Positions 1-10,470 of a stretch of 64,000 nucleotides of DNA are shown here, piece after piece (the stretch's first letter is position 1; each line of letters starts with the position of its first letter). The notes under the pieces were generated by a model. That model did no database searches. It had not been told where the DNA came from and saw nothing but the letters and a program-made list of their open reading frames with translations. The translations under genes and the position numbers were made by a program. Location: positions 175,044-239,043 of the forward strand of contig QJNS01000121.1 in assembly GCA_004154925.1 (NCBI GenBank), read 5' to 3'. The stretch is from Monosporascus cannonballus. Its lineage: Eukaryota > Ascomycota > Sordariomycetes > Xylariales.

Positions 1-1303
1 TGGTGTCGTGAAGCTACCCTTACCTACCACCTAACTTGTAAGCTGGACAATATGCGGCTGTTGATAAACAGCGCGATCGCCCCTTACAGCACGTACTCAT
101 TATTCCAGTTCCAGGGGACTCTACGTCTCATGAAGGGTAGGGCTGTAGCCTGTGTTGAACTCTGCTATCGGCGAAAGACTAGTTTCAATTGCCACCAGTG
201 CCTTCCATGCCCCAGCCAAGAGGTGTGGCTTGCATTGGGAAGGGCCCGTCGTCGATATGATGCAAATCGCAGGGGTATACTTAGTTATCTCCACCGGGGC
301 CAGTTTATCACCAAGTAGAATCGCATTCGAGTTTGTATGGGCTTGGACATTGCGGATCGTTTTGCCGATACTTACCACTATCCCAAGACCATACAATTCT
401 CTACAGCATATACACCTACATCCTTTAAACCCGTATGGCATATAGTGGCCTAGTGGAGGTAACACACTAAAAATACCCCAGCGACTTGTAGACAGCTGGG
501 AAGGATGGTGCGCGTCGTCGTCTGCGGCTCCAGCAAGAGCTACGGTAGATCGAACAATGTCAGTCGGCGTTCCCAAGAGATGGAAAAGCGGGAAAATCTT
601 TTTTTGTGGGGGTTCTAGCGAGTGTGGCAACGTCTGGACTCGTAAGTGCTCCCGATATTGGAGGCATTTCCTGGATCGAGTAAGGGAACCAACTGATAAG
701 GATGACAACCGAACTACTAGTTTAGCTATGGATTGTCATCTCGTCTGACCAGGCCCTTGCGAGAGATCATAGACCAAGAACCCATCTCCACGCCGTTAGC
801 TTGCTTCATGATTAGCCTGATGTTATGGGGGTCCTTACTAGAGTTACTCTCTCTGTCCGATTTTACTATCTCTCCTCCATTCGTCCGGCTTCCTTGTAGA
901 GAAAAAGCTGCGTGAATGCTCTCCGAACCTTTGCCTGTGCCACGAGTGAATATCTGGTGCATATTGTGACGCAAAAATACGAAAGCGCTAGGCCATCACC
1001 ACCTGCTCTCGCTGCGTCTTCGTGACTTCGCATTGATGGTACTCTAGATGAGCAAATATAAAACCGGCGCGGGCCTAAGAATAAGACTTCCTTTGCTTGT
1101 GGAGAACGTCCTTCACACGGGACTAGGTCGCCTCTTCCTTATCTTGACCTATTTATCCTTCTGCCTTTTCTTTTCGTTCTTCATTCCATCGTCGTTTGAA
1201 TACCTCAGCGCTTAACGGTGTTGTAATCACCATCTAGCAGCCTCCTGCTCAATAGCTTGCGCACGGGAAGAGGGTGCAGCCGGAAGGCGTCGGCTTCGTC
1301 AAG
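1..1303. other. Left edge, no supported gene
   Basis: No exon could be recognised. Overlapping open frames lie on both strands (about 121-708 minus, 152-445 plus, 726-974 minus), but none carries a motif I know, and the two strands look equally (un)likely to code. About 1130-1303 should contain the promoter and leader of the purine permease gene, with a pyrimidine-rich stretch near 1130-1190. Confidence 0.5.
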
Positions 1304-3420
1304 ATGGGGTGGGTGCGCGATATGAACCTCAGGGTCGCGAAGAGTCCTGTCGGGCGATGGTTCAAGCTCGAGGGCTCCGGTCACGTAAGTCGAAGAAGTA
1401 CATCAGCGACTCTTCTATGTCGTCCGTGTGGCCCGATGACTGATTCAGCAACACGAATAGCTCAAGGAGCGTAAAGGCTCCTACTTTTTCACCGAGATCC
1501 GTGCTGGCATCGCCGCTTTCTTTGCCATGGCCTACATCATCGCCGTGAATTCATCCATCGTCGCTGATACCGGCGGCACGTGTGTGTGTAATGGTGGTCC
1601 GGATGATCCGTTTTGCGATGTTAACGAGGAGTACCTGCTGTGTGCCGCCGAAATAAAGCGCGATATCGTCACCGCCACTGCTGCCATCTCGGCGCTGACG
1701 TCCTTTGCAATGGGTCTCTTTGCAAACCTGTGCGCTGCCCCCCTTAAGCCGCTCACCGGATGGCCGTGGCTGAACTTCTAATAGGCCGGTTTCGCTGGCA
1801 CCCGGCATGGGGCTAAACGCATATTTCGCGTGTAAGTCGAGACCAGCCCTACGACGGTCCTCCACAAGAACCGGCTTCTTTGTCCGATATGTGTTGGCTG
1901 ACTTCAGTAATCCTGCCGAAAAAGATACTGTTGTTGGACGCCATGGCACCGGATCGGTGCCATATGAGGTTGCACTCACGGCGACGTTCGTGGAAGGGTG
2001 GATCTTCTTCGGCCTCGCCTTGTTCGGCATGCGACAGTGGTTGGCTCGTGCCATCCCGCGATCGATCAAGTTGGCCATGAGCGTGGGTATCGGCCTGTTT
2101 CTGACGCTCATCGGTCTCACATACAGCGAGGGCATCGGCCTCTTACAGGGTGGCACGTCGACCCCTATTGTTCTGGCCGGCTGCCGCCAGGAGACGATGG
2201 TCTCGGGTCTCTGCCCCGATTCCCAGAAGATGCGCAACCCTACCCTGTGGATTGGCATATTCTGTGGTGGTGTGCTGACAGTGATGCTCATGATGTATCG
2301 TGTTAGGGGCGCTATTATCGCAGGCATCGCCCTGGTGAGCATCATCTCATGGCCGCGCGGCACTCCGGTCACGTATTTCCCCTACACCGCCGTGGGAGAC
2401 GACGCGTTCGATTTCTTCAAAAGAGTGGTCGACTTCCACAAGATCGGCCGGACTCTTGCTGTCCAAGAGTGGGACATCGGACAGTATGGGGGTCAGTTCG
2501 GTCTCGCCCTCATCACCTTCCTTTACGTCGACATCCTGGACTGCACGGGTACACTCTACTCGATGGCACGTTTTGCCAACCTTATGGATCCCGTTACCGA
2601 GGACTTCGAGGGATCATCGATTGCCTACATGGTTGATGCCATTGGTATATCCATCGGGGCACTCCTGGGGTGTCCGCCGGTTACCGCCTTTGTGGAATCT
2701 GGCGCCGGTATCTCTGAAGGTGGCAAGACTGGTTTGACAGCTATAGTCACCGGACTTTGCTTCTTCATCTCTGTTTTCTTCGCGCCGATATTCGCCTCCA
2801 TACCTCCGTGGGCGACAGGCTGTGTACTGGTGCTTGTCGGGTCGATGATGATGTCGTCCGTCACCGAGATCAATTGGAAGTATATGGGCGACGCGATCCC
2901 GGCTTTCGTCGGTATCTTTCTTATGCCGTATACCTATAGTATTGCCGACGGGCTTATTGGTAGTATATGCCTGTATATCACTATCAACACCATGGTGTGG
3001 CTCATCGAGAAGGCCTCTGGCGGCCGTCTCTTGCCGGAGAACAAGGCCCTCAAGGACCCGTGGACCTGGCGCATCTCTGGTGGCATTTTGCCCCCGGTAA
3101 GTCATTCCCAGCCGTTACCCACTCCGACTCTGCCAATAGGACACCGGGCAGTCTCTTGTACCCCCAGCCCGGGCGGATCTGCTACTAGACTATCGGTGCC
3201 CCGTCTGATGCATCTGATAGAGCTGTTGCTAACTCGACCGCTGTAGTGGACGGTGCGTCTCATGGGGGGGAAGAAAGATTTTTGGCGCGCCGACCCGTTG
3301 TCAGTCACCGACTCAGCTCCAGCTGTGCCTGACAAAGTGGTAGACAAGGCCGACCCGGGCGAATCTGGCAAGGTTCGACCGGAAATCGTTCCGAAGGACA
3401 TCCGGGACCAGCGGACTTGA
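1304..3420 (+). CDS. azgA: AzgA-type adenine/guanine/hypoxanthine permease (NCS2 family)
   Basis: Plasma-membrane H+-coupled uptake of adenine, guanine and hypoxanthine is the known role of this family. Exons 1304-1384, 1461-1729, 1785-1831, 1925-3096 and 3247-3420 join to 580 residues, the length I remember for Aspergillus AzgA. The start ATG gives MGWVRDMN followed by VGRWFKLEGSGH, as in relatives. The frame then reads FFTEIRAGIAAFFAMAYIIA, GMGLNAYFAY (about 124-133), the VDILD pair in the middle and ESGAGISEGGKTG; these carry the Asn, Asp, Asp and Glu known to matter for substrate binding in AzgA. The third intron (1832-1924) is a multiple of three and uses an AAAAAG acceptor although a CAG lies nearer the branch site. 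The last intron has an in-frame stop, so the tail WTVRLMGGKKDFW requires splicing. Convergent with ATG3. Confidence 0.93.
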
Positions 3421-3978
3421 GCGATGTATATAGATGATAGAGGATTGACATGCTTGGACTAGTTGACCAGGTCGATATATCCGGGTACGCTTTTTGGATG
3501 TGCTAGTTTTGGTCTATTCTTTTTTGTGAGGTGCGAGAGGGGACCGGTGTACGAAGTAGATAGTGTATCACTTTCTGTAATATAACCGCGTAACCCACCC
3601 ACCTTGCTATAAACGCGCAGGCAAACTCGTCTCTGTTCGTCCTTTCAGCACAGGAAGGGATTATGAGGACATCATGCTAGATGCTGTGTGCCATGCAACT
3701 GGTGCTCCTAAATGATGCACGCCTTCAGAGACAGCAGCAGAGCTAACAGATCGGGGCGTCATACGGACGAATTGGACGTGGTGTCCACTCTACAAACCAA
3801 ACAACCAAACAGCCGACCAACCATTGAACCCCAGCGGTTTATTCCGTGCCCCCATGCCAGAAAGTCAAAGTCCCAGCCAGACAACCCTCAAACGCCTTAG
3901 GCCTTGCCAAACGTTAAAGACGCGATGTGATCTACCTCTAATAGACTTACACAATGACGACTAATGCTGCCCCCGGAT
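3421..3978. other. Convergent intergenic gap
   Basis: Holds the 3' ends of the permease (plus) and ATG3 (minus). A 62-codon open frame at 3712-3900 has no recognisable feature. No repeat or RNA gene seen. Confidence 0.6.
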
Positions 3979-5212
3979 TTACACGCCCATCGTGAAATCA
4001 TGTTCGATGCCGGGGGTGACGCTGGCCATGAACTAGAAGAGCGTTAATACCCACAGATGGACGGGGAATAGGGGAGGGAAATAACGAGGGGAATGGGAGG
4101 GAGCCCGACGGAAAGGAGGCGATGCTCACCTTGAGGAAGACTACCAGGTACTGGTCAACCCGAATAGCGACCTCCTGATCCTCCGCCTCCACCTCCTCCC
4201 AATCATCATTGCTCGATTCGGCGGCAGTTTCGGCACTCTTCACGTCAAGCTTGTTGATCTCGTCCACTAAGCCTTCCATGCCCTGATCATTGCTGATCGC
4301 CTTCCCCGACTTCATCTTGTCCCGTCGGATCTTCAAAGCGGCATCGGCACGATCCAGAAGTGTCTTCATGACAGAAGCATGTTTGCAGGGGTGCACGCTG
4401 GCCATCTTGACGTTAGAGGCGAAGAAGGGGAAGTCCTCGAGAGTCACGGTCTTATCCTTGTAGTCGCCAACGATGTCCTCCATCATAAGGTGCGGTGCAA
4501 GCGGTTGGCCCTCGCTGTAGCCTGACAGGTACAGGCGCGGCGTCCGGTAGTAAGGTGAGTACATAATGTAGAGCGTGTAAGTTCGACGCGCTCTAAGGCA
4601 TGAGGAAGATGGGATGGTTAGCGCATATGCCCGTCTGCGGAACCGAGATCGGTATAGGTTCACGGGGAAAGAAAAGAATCGTCCACGAACTCACCCGGTC
4701 CTCCTGTGCGCATCGGTATCCTGGATGATGGCTTCGTCGTCGTCATCATCCTCCATATCGGGGATTTCGTCGTCGTCATCCAAGCTATCCCCCACGTTCC
4801 CAGCATCGTCGACAGTCCGGACATCGCGGGCTTTCAGCGGCTGAGAGCTTGTGAGACCGCCGGTACGTAGCCATCCGTCGTCATCGGTCAGGGCCTTGGA
4901 CTTGAAGTCGTCGCCATCCCCAACAACAGCCTCCTCGTGGCCGGCGTCACCGGCGAAGTCATCGTCAAGTCGGCGGTTGCAAGGGACGTTGCGGGTGACG
5001 AGGAACTGCTTGCCGGGAGGTAGGTAGCTTACGCGCTTGGCTTCCGACTCGGCATCGGCCCAGGACCAAGTGGGGAACTTGAAGACGAGATAATCACCAG
5101 CGGCTAGGAACTCCTCGGGAGTGATCTGCCCGGTTTTTCGAAACGTGGAAGTATGGCTCACGGGTGTGTACTTGTCCCGGATGCTGTTGACGGTCGAGTA
5201 GATGATATTCAT
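3979..5212 (-). CDS. atg3: Autophagy E2-like enzyme Atg3
   Basis: Atg3 transfers Atg8 from Atg7 to phosphatidylethanolamine during autophagosome formation. Minus-strand exons 5212-4695, 4592-4130 and 4032-3979 give 344 residues. The N-terminus [18 protein letters not shown] and [20 protein letters not shown] match the family, followed by the variable acidic loop ([19 protein letters not shown]). The catalytic cysteine is in VHPCKHASV, Cys242. A Trp-Glu-Glu-Val stretch near 304-307 is placed like the Atg8-interacting motif. The C-terminus [17 protein letters not shown] lies on its own 54-bp last exon. An in-frame ATG three codons upstream (5221) is possible, but 5212 gives the conserved start. 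Confidence 0.95.
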
Positions 5213-6622
5213 TTCGGGCAAGAGTCCTCGCCTATGTTCTTTAGGTATGGATAGTCGGTAAAGGTATGCCCCCTAAAGGGATGAGAAGTTAAGTCGTGTA
5301 TCAAGATGCAGGCAGCGACGTTGTGAAGTGTATGCTTGAGGATAACGGAGTTGGCGGAATCGGAGGCTCAGTGACAAAGGTAGTCTGTATGCCCCGGAAA
5401 AGTAAGAAAGAGTGCGTTATCCCTACACGTCAAGGGGTGTCGAAACAAGTAATAATCTCGATGTAGGCCACCAGTCGAGGGTAGATGGTATATGAAATGT
5501 ATGATGTATGGGCGTAGGATGTAGAGAGCTACGTCAAACGTACGGTACGCAATTCAGTAACTCAAAGACAAGGAGCGGAAGATGGTGATGGTGTAGGAGA
5601 AGCAAGCTGCCAAGGTATGTAGGTACACCTGCCACCTTATCTACCTAGGAGGTGTACCTGAGGAATGTCAATATACACATGTGTAAACGCGGATTAGGTA
5701 GGCAGTCGGCTGGAAAATGGCAGAAACTCGCTGATATTGATCGACTAGCATCCGAGAAGAATGTCGAGCTCGGTCACTCGCTGAAAGGAAAAGCATCCTG
5801 TCTACCTGTGTGCTTGGTTTGTAAGTCGTGATCTGCCCGTGGTCGACCACATGTACTACCACTTTCTCTTACCTACTAGCCTAGGTACTTACATGTAGGT
5901 ACTATCACATGGGCCTGTCACTATGATCGGAGGGGTGGTCGATGCGGGGCTGAGGGGCATTCCACCTACCCCTCGCTCCGGAGGTCTCTATTCTTCATTT
6001 TAGCAAGGTGCGTGTTATTAAGCCAGCTAGGGTCCGGCATCGGGTCGCGGTGATGCCTGGGAGAGGTTGACACACCAACTACCCGTCTCGTAGAGGCCCG
6101 TGACAGACTGACTAAAATCTTCGAGCAAAATGGCAAATAGTCGACAACGTGACTCAGATGCACAGTTGGGCTGGGTTCAATTCCACGGATTCTACTGTAC
6201 CTATATACTAGGGAGGTACCTATACAAAATGAACTACATAGGATTTAGGCATGCATCGTTGTCGCCGGGGCCCCTGTTTATGCCATATTCGACTAGACCG
6301 TATATGCCCTGGGCCATAATTGCAGTGGTTCGTGTTAGCCATATCTTTGGTAAGGTAGTAGTGTAGGAGCCCTAGTGTGGCTAGGTGTGGCTTTGAAGGG
6401 CTGACTTTGCACCCGGCAAATGACACTCCACACTCCACACGAAAAAAATATCCGTCTCTTTTGCAAAACACTAGACTAGACATCACGACCAGAGTCAATT
6501 GAAGGTATGAATATTTAATATTTTTTGGCCTGCCGAAGCATAAACCCCGATCGACCCGTTTCTATATTCTTTCTGCGCAACCTACTAACCGGGTCGTCAA
6601 TTGCAGTAGTCTCGCCGTCAAA
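5213..6622. other. Intergenic: ATG3 promoter side and eL37 promoter
   Basis: Divergent gap between ATG3 (minus) and the eL37 gene (plus). It holds a 10-bp inverted repeat at 5621-5659 and TAGGTAC-type motifs near 5865-5910 and 6195-6230. Short open frames at 5668-5862, 5966-6163 and 6130-6366 have no recognisable content. Confidence 0.5.
5621..5659. repeat. 10-bp inverted repeat
   Basis: AGGTACACCT at 5621-5630 and its exact reverse complement AGGTGTACCT at 5650-5659 are separated by 19 bases, about 400 bp upstream of the ATG3 start. The arms belong to the GGTACC-like motif family seen across the intergenic DNA of this window. Confidence 0.8.
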
Positions 6623-7234
6623 ATGAGTGCGTGATCCTCGAAAACGAAGCCACCCACCACCCACAAATAAGACTGACCGCGATAATGTAGCCAAGGGAAC
6701 TTCCAGCTTCGGAAAGCGCCACAACAAGACGCACACTCTGTGCCGACGATGTGGTCAGTAGAGCCCCCCTTTTGCGCCTCCGCGACGACCGGCCTGGTTG
6801 CTACCAGTAGACGCTCTTGCAGCAGGCGGGATCGTGACTAAAACGGGCCTGAGCGGCTGGCAAGGATTGTACTCTTGGAATAGCGGAATGGGACCATATG
6901 GACTGACTTTGTATATTTCTCTAGGACGTCGCTCTCTCCACATCCAGAAACACACCTGCTCTTCATGCGGTTACCCGGCTGCTAAGACCCGGAAGTGTAC
7001 GTCCTAGACACCCTCCATGGCTTCTAGCTGAATGTCTAGATATCGGTCCTTGGAACAAGAGAAGCGTCTGGATTCATGGAGCTAATATCGATGCTTGTAG
7101 ACAACTGGAGCGAAAAGGCCAAGCGCAGAAAGACTGTTGGTACCGGCCGCACGCGTTACCTCAAGGACGTCTCTCGCAGATTCAAGAACGGATTCCGGAC
7201 TGGAGTACCTAAGGACTCGAAAGCGCCATTTTAA
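6623..7234 (+). CDS. rpl37: Large-subunit ribosomal protein eL37
   Basis: Zinc-ribbon protein of the 60S ribosomal subunit. Four exons (6623-6626, 6691-6753, 6925-6996, 7101-7234) give 90 residues; yeast eL37 has 88. The first exon is only ATG plus one base, and the intron after it uses GTGCGT. Reading on: [20 protein letters not shown], then [20 protein letters not shown], then [20 protein letters not shown]. The four zinc cysteines (Cys-x2-Cys and Cys-x2-Cys) fall in exons 2 and 3. The tail [17 protein letters not shown] differs slightly from the usual ending. The match is so close across all four exons that I consider the gene certain, although no single exon is long enough to be found as an ORF. 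Confidence 0.96.
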
Positions 7235-7588
7235 AATCGGACTGGGTTACGGGGACGATTGGCGTAGGGGGGTTATGGTGGCGAAGCGGCAGGTCGACAC
7301 GACATGTATTCTTCATGTCTGGTTCATCATGGATGGAGGCATCCCTACATAGGTGATTAGGGAAACGTCATGGTAGCAATTCTGAGCAAAATTTGCAAGA
7401 CAAGCAGTCTATTCTCTCGCTCTTGACTCAGAGGTGCCGAGATGGTATGACAACTTCCACAGGGTTTCCGCGTCCGGGGCGCAGTATAGCCGATATACCT
7501 GTGTTTCGTGCCAGCCCACAACTTCTAACATTTAGGGATGGGCAACACTAATATACAGGGCGTATGGAATTGGAGGTGCCATGGCTAC
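7235..7588. other. Convergent gap between eL37 and ELP6
   Basis: Should hold the 3' untranslated regions of eL37 (plus) and ELP6 (minus). No other structure recognised. Confidence 0.5.
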
Positions 7589-8534
7589 CTATTGGCCCCG
7601 TTCGAATACGCGGACGACACCATCGCCACCTACGAAGTACAATAGCTCGCGCTCATCCACTGCGTTTTCCGTCCCGTGGTCGTATTGTCCTCCACAGGTG
7701 ATCCTCAAGACACCGCTCACGTCCTTAGCCGTGCCTGTGTCGAGCATCCTCAGCCCCATGACCATATGGGCACAGTGAGCTATTGATAGCGCAAATACAG
7801 CGTGTTCTTTTTCCAGAAGTGTTGTCTGTGATGGTATCAAAGGTTCATCTGCAGACAGGGTGACGATGGTTGAATGCACGTTCTATTTCGGACCTGTCAA
7901 TACAACAGGATGCCTGAATCTGGCCTAGCCCGTAATGGGCTCCCTTCGCGCCACTCACCTCGCGTATATCTAGCAGCGTGTCGTGCAGGGCTTGGGCCGA
8001 AAGGTTCTCCCCCGTTGCGGCTAGAATCAGGTCCGGTTGGTCGATGATCAATACAATTTTTGGGATAACACTGGTGACCTTGGACTTAAGATGGGAAATT
8101 GCGTCCTCCAGTCCTCTTCGGAGCTCATTCGGCGTAGGCGCGGATAGAACTCTTCTGCCGGCTCCGGACCCGGAGGAAGCCTTGGCCCCATGGGCCAGTG
8201 AAGGTTGGAAAAGAGCGCTGAGGCCATCTACGTATACGAACCTGTGCCTCCTAGTAGAGGCGTCTAGGTCCACACCTAACCTTCCAAGAGCTTCTTTCCA
8301 GAAGTTATAGTCTCGTAAGAAGCTTACGAGGATGACATCGATATCGCCCGTATCTGCCTGATCAGAGCCACGTCCTTCCGGGTTCGCGACGGACCTCGGA
8401 GATAATAGTGAGTAGAGGTAACGATGGGCGAGCCAGTTTGTTGAGGAGCCCAGAGCTCCCGTGAGAAGGATGAGCGATGTCTCGGGCGGGAGGCGGAGGT
8501 AAGGTTCGAGGAGGGGTGGGAGTCTGGACGCCAT
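7589..8534 (-). CDS. elp6: Elongator complex subunit Elp6
   Basis: Elp6 is a RecA-fold subunit of the Elp4-Elp5-Elp6 ring of Elongator, needed for wobble-uridine modification of tRNA. Minus exons 8534-7959 and 7882-7589 give 289 residues. It starts MASRLPPLLEPYLRLPPETS and continues into a Walker-like strand and loop (ILLTGALGSSTNWLAHRYL), DVILVSFLRDYNFWKEA and HRFVYVDGLSALF. After the single intron it reads NVHSTIVTLSADEPLIPSQT and DTGTAKDVSGVLRIT, typical of fungal Elp6. The loop lacks a full GxxGxGKT ATP-binding motif, as expected for Elp4/5/6. An in-frame ATG six codons upstream is an alternative start. Confidence 0.9.
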
Positions 8535-10470
8535 GAGTTGAGCCTGCTTCAACTACCCTACATACAATGGGCCGTCGAGTACTTGAAAAGGTTGATCTTC
8601 AAAAATTTGGATTTGGGCACGGTTCTCACCGCATGCCCTAGGCGAGCGCCAAGGTTCTTGTGTGCCACCGAATTACCGCGCTTGCGTCTACCTTGTCATG
8701 CACCCAAGTTTGTTGGCATGTAAATCCCCGCTCCAACCTAGGTAGGTAACATATATATACATAGTACATATACATATATATATATATATACAGATGGAGA
8801 TGGAATATTCACCCATGTGACTGGATGCAAGACGAAGCGCCTGCGGAAATGCCCAGGCGAGTCCCCTTCAACGAATGATCCATCCAACTCCGATAGGTTA
8901 CATGCCTATCCATTCCATCATCATGCAGGCAAAGTAACCGCCTCGACCACGCTGTTACACTTACCTAGGCAAAACCTCCTGAATGCGACTCGGCATCCGC
9001 ATGGCTGTAGTGATGACGGAGCCGTGAATAGCTATGTGATTTATTGCACGGATGGTATGTAGGTAATTAATATATAATAGCTCGGGTTACTCATTATCTA
9101 CAAAGCGTACAAAGTAAATGCTTGCTTTCATCATGGCGGATATATGTGCATACCTAGGCACCTACAGGTGATGATTACAACACCTACGGAGCGCTGCTAG
9201 TGAAGAATGGCTACCTGCCAGCCTACCTATCAAGCTGCTACCACCTAAGCTAAATATGGTAGCTTACAAGTGGTATCGAGACCAGTTGATTGTGGGCTTT
9301 TGCTTTCCCTACCCCGAACGGCGTCGTGGGTTCTGTCTCCCCCACTTTTGTACCTCTGGGCAGCATATTCCAAGAACACCAGACAAAATCGCCTTGTCAT
9401 GCTTCGGTCCTATATCATCTGATGAGCGATTACATGTCCATTCATGTCCATTGCATCTCCAATAAACGCGGCTCCGTAACCATGACTCCTCAGGGCCCTC
9501 TTTTCTCGTTCTGATAATCAGCATTAGTGCGAGTTAGTGTGTGTCTCTATATCATGGCGGTGCGGCACATGACCCTTTCTATGTGATGTTGGGTTCTCCT
9601 CGACCGCTTGGCTGCTAGGATCAGCGGCAACAATGGCTGAGAGTTATCAGGCCATTATACGGGTCATGGAGGCCAGTGAGCCGCCTGACAAGTGAGACTG
9701 ACGTCACATCGGATTGCTCCTCTGTGGGATACCGCCCTAGCCGCGGCATTGCTGGCAAATGTTGGTGTTATCTCTTCTCAAGGCTGCTCTCCGTCTCTGG
9801 CCCCCCGCGCCCTCGCTCCATATAAAGAACGGCGGGCTGTTTCAGGGAGAAGAGAGGTCCTCCGTCGTATGTGCATTGAGTTTTTGCGCCTCCCTGTCAT
9901 CGGCCGTCCCTTTTTGACTAGACCCCGTCGTAACCCGGCCTAGCCTCTTCTTCCGTTATATAGTTATCCCTGAGGGTGGGTCCAACTCACTTCAAAGTTG
10001 TTATCTACCTTGATGCTATCTATATAAGGGCCCTCTCAGCAATACCCACCGCCTCTGTCAACTACCCCGTGGGGATCTTAGCCAACCCCCAATCACCTAC
10101 GGGCCTACATGTAGGTACTCTTAACATGACTATCCAAGTGCTTATAATACTTTTATGAATAACGCCTTTCTGGGAGTTGCTACCGCGGTTTACATACCTG
10201 CCTGCCGTTGGGTGTATACCCGTAGGGGACCCCCTTGGTGTGTCCCTCTTCAGGAACGGAACGACCTTGTTGGTTCGCTCGTGTTTCTTTTCGCAACCTA
10301 CCTGAAATACCGGTGGGCAGCATTTCTAACCAGCCGGTTCTCCTAGGGTCGCTACCCGTTGTTAATATTACTCGCATTTTTATCGGTGCATGAATGCGCT
10401 GCATAACATTGTCTAGCTTGGATCGCTCGATAGCTTGGCAGACGAGCACTGCAGGAGAGGGAGGCAAAGT
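8535..10470. other. Divergent intergenic region
   Basis: Lies between ELP6 (minus) and the MFS transporter (plus). It contains a TA-rich microsatellite (8750-8793), CCTAGG/GGTAGGT motifs near 8737-8750, 9150-9172 and 9210-9252, and the presumed MFS promoter with TATATAA-like stretches around 9820 and 10020. Open frames of 60-83 codons were inspected and none is recognisable. Confidence 0.5.
8750..8793. repeat. TA-rich microsatellite
   Basis: Nearly pure alternating A and T with a few C and G interruptions (ATATATAC, ACATATAC, then a TA run of about 18 bases). Confidence 0.85.

Noticed and set aside
1551..2372. 273-codon minus ORF opposite AzgA
   Set aside because: Shadow of the permease exons and introns; composition Pro/Arg-rich without motif.
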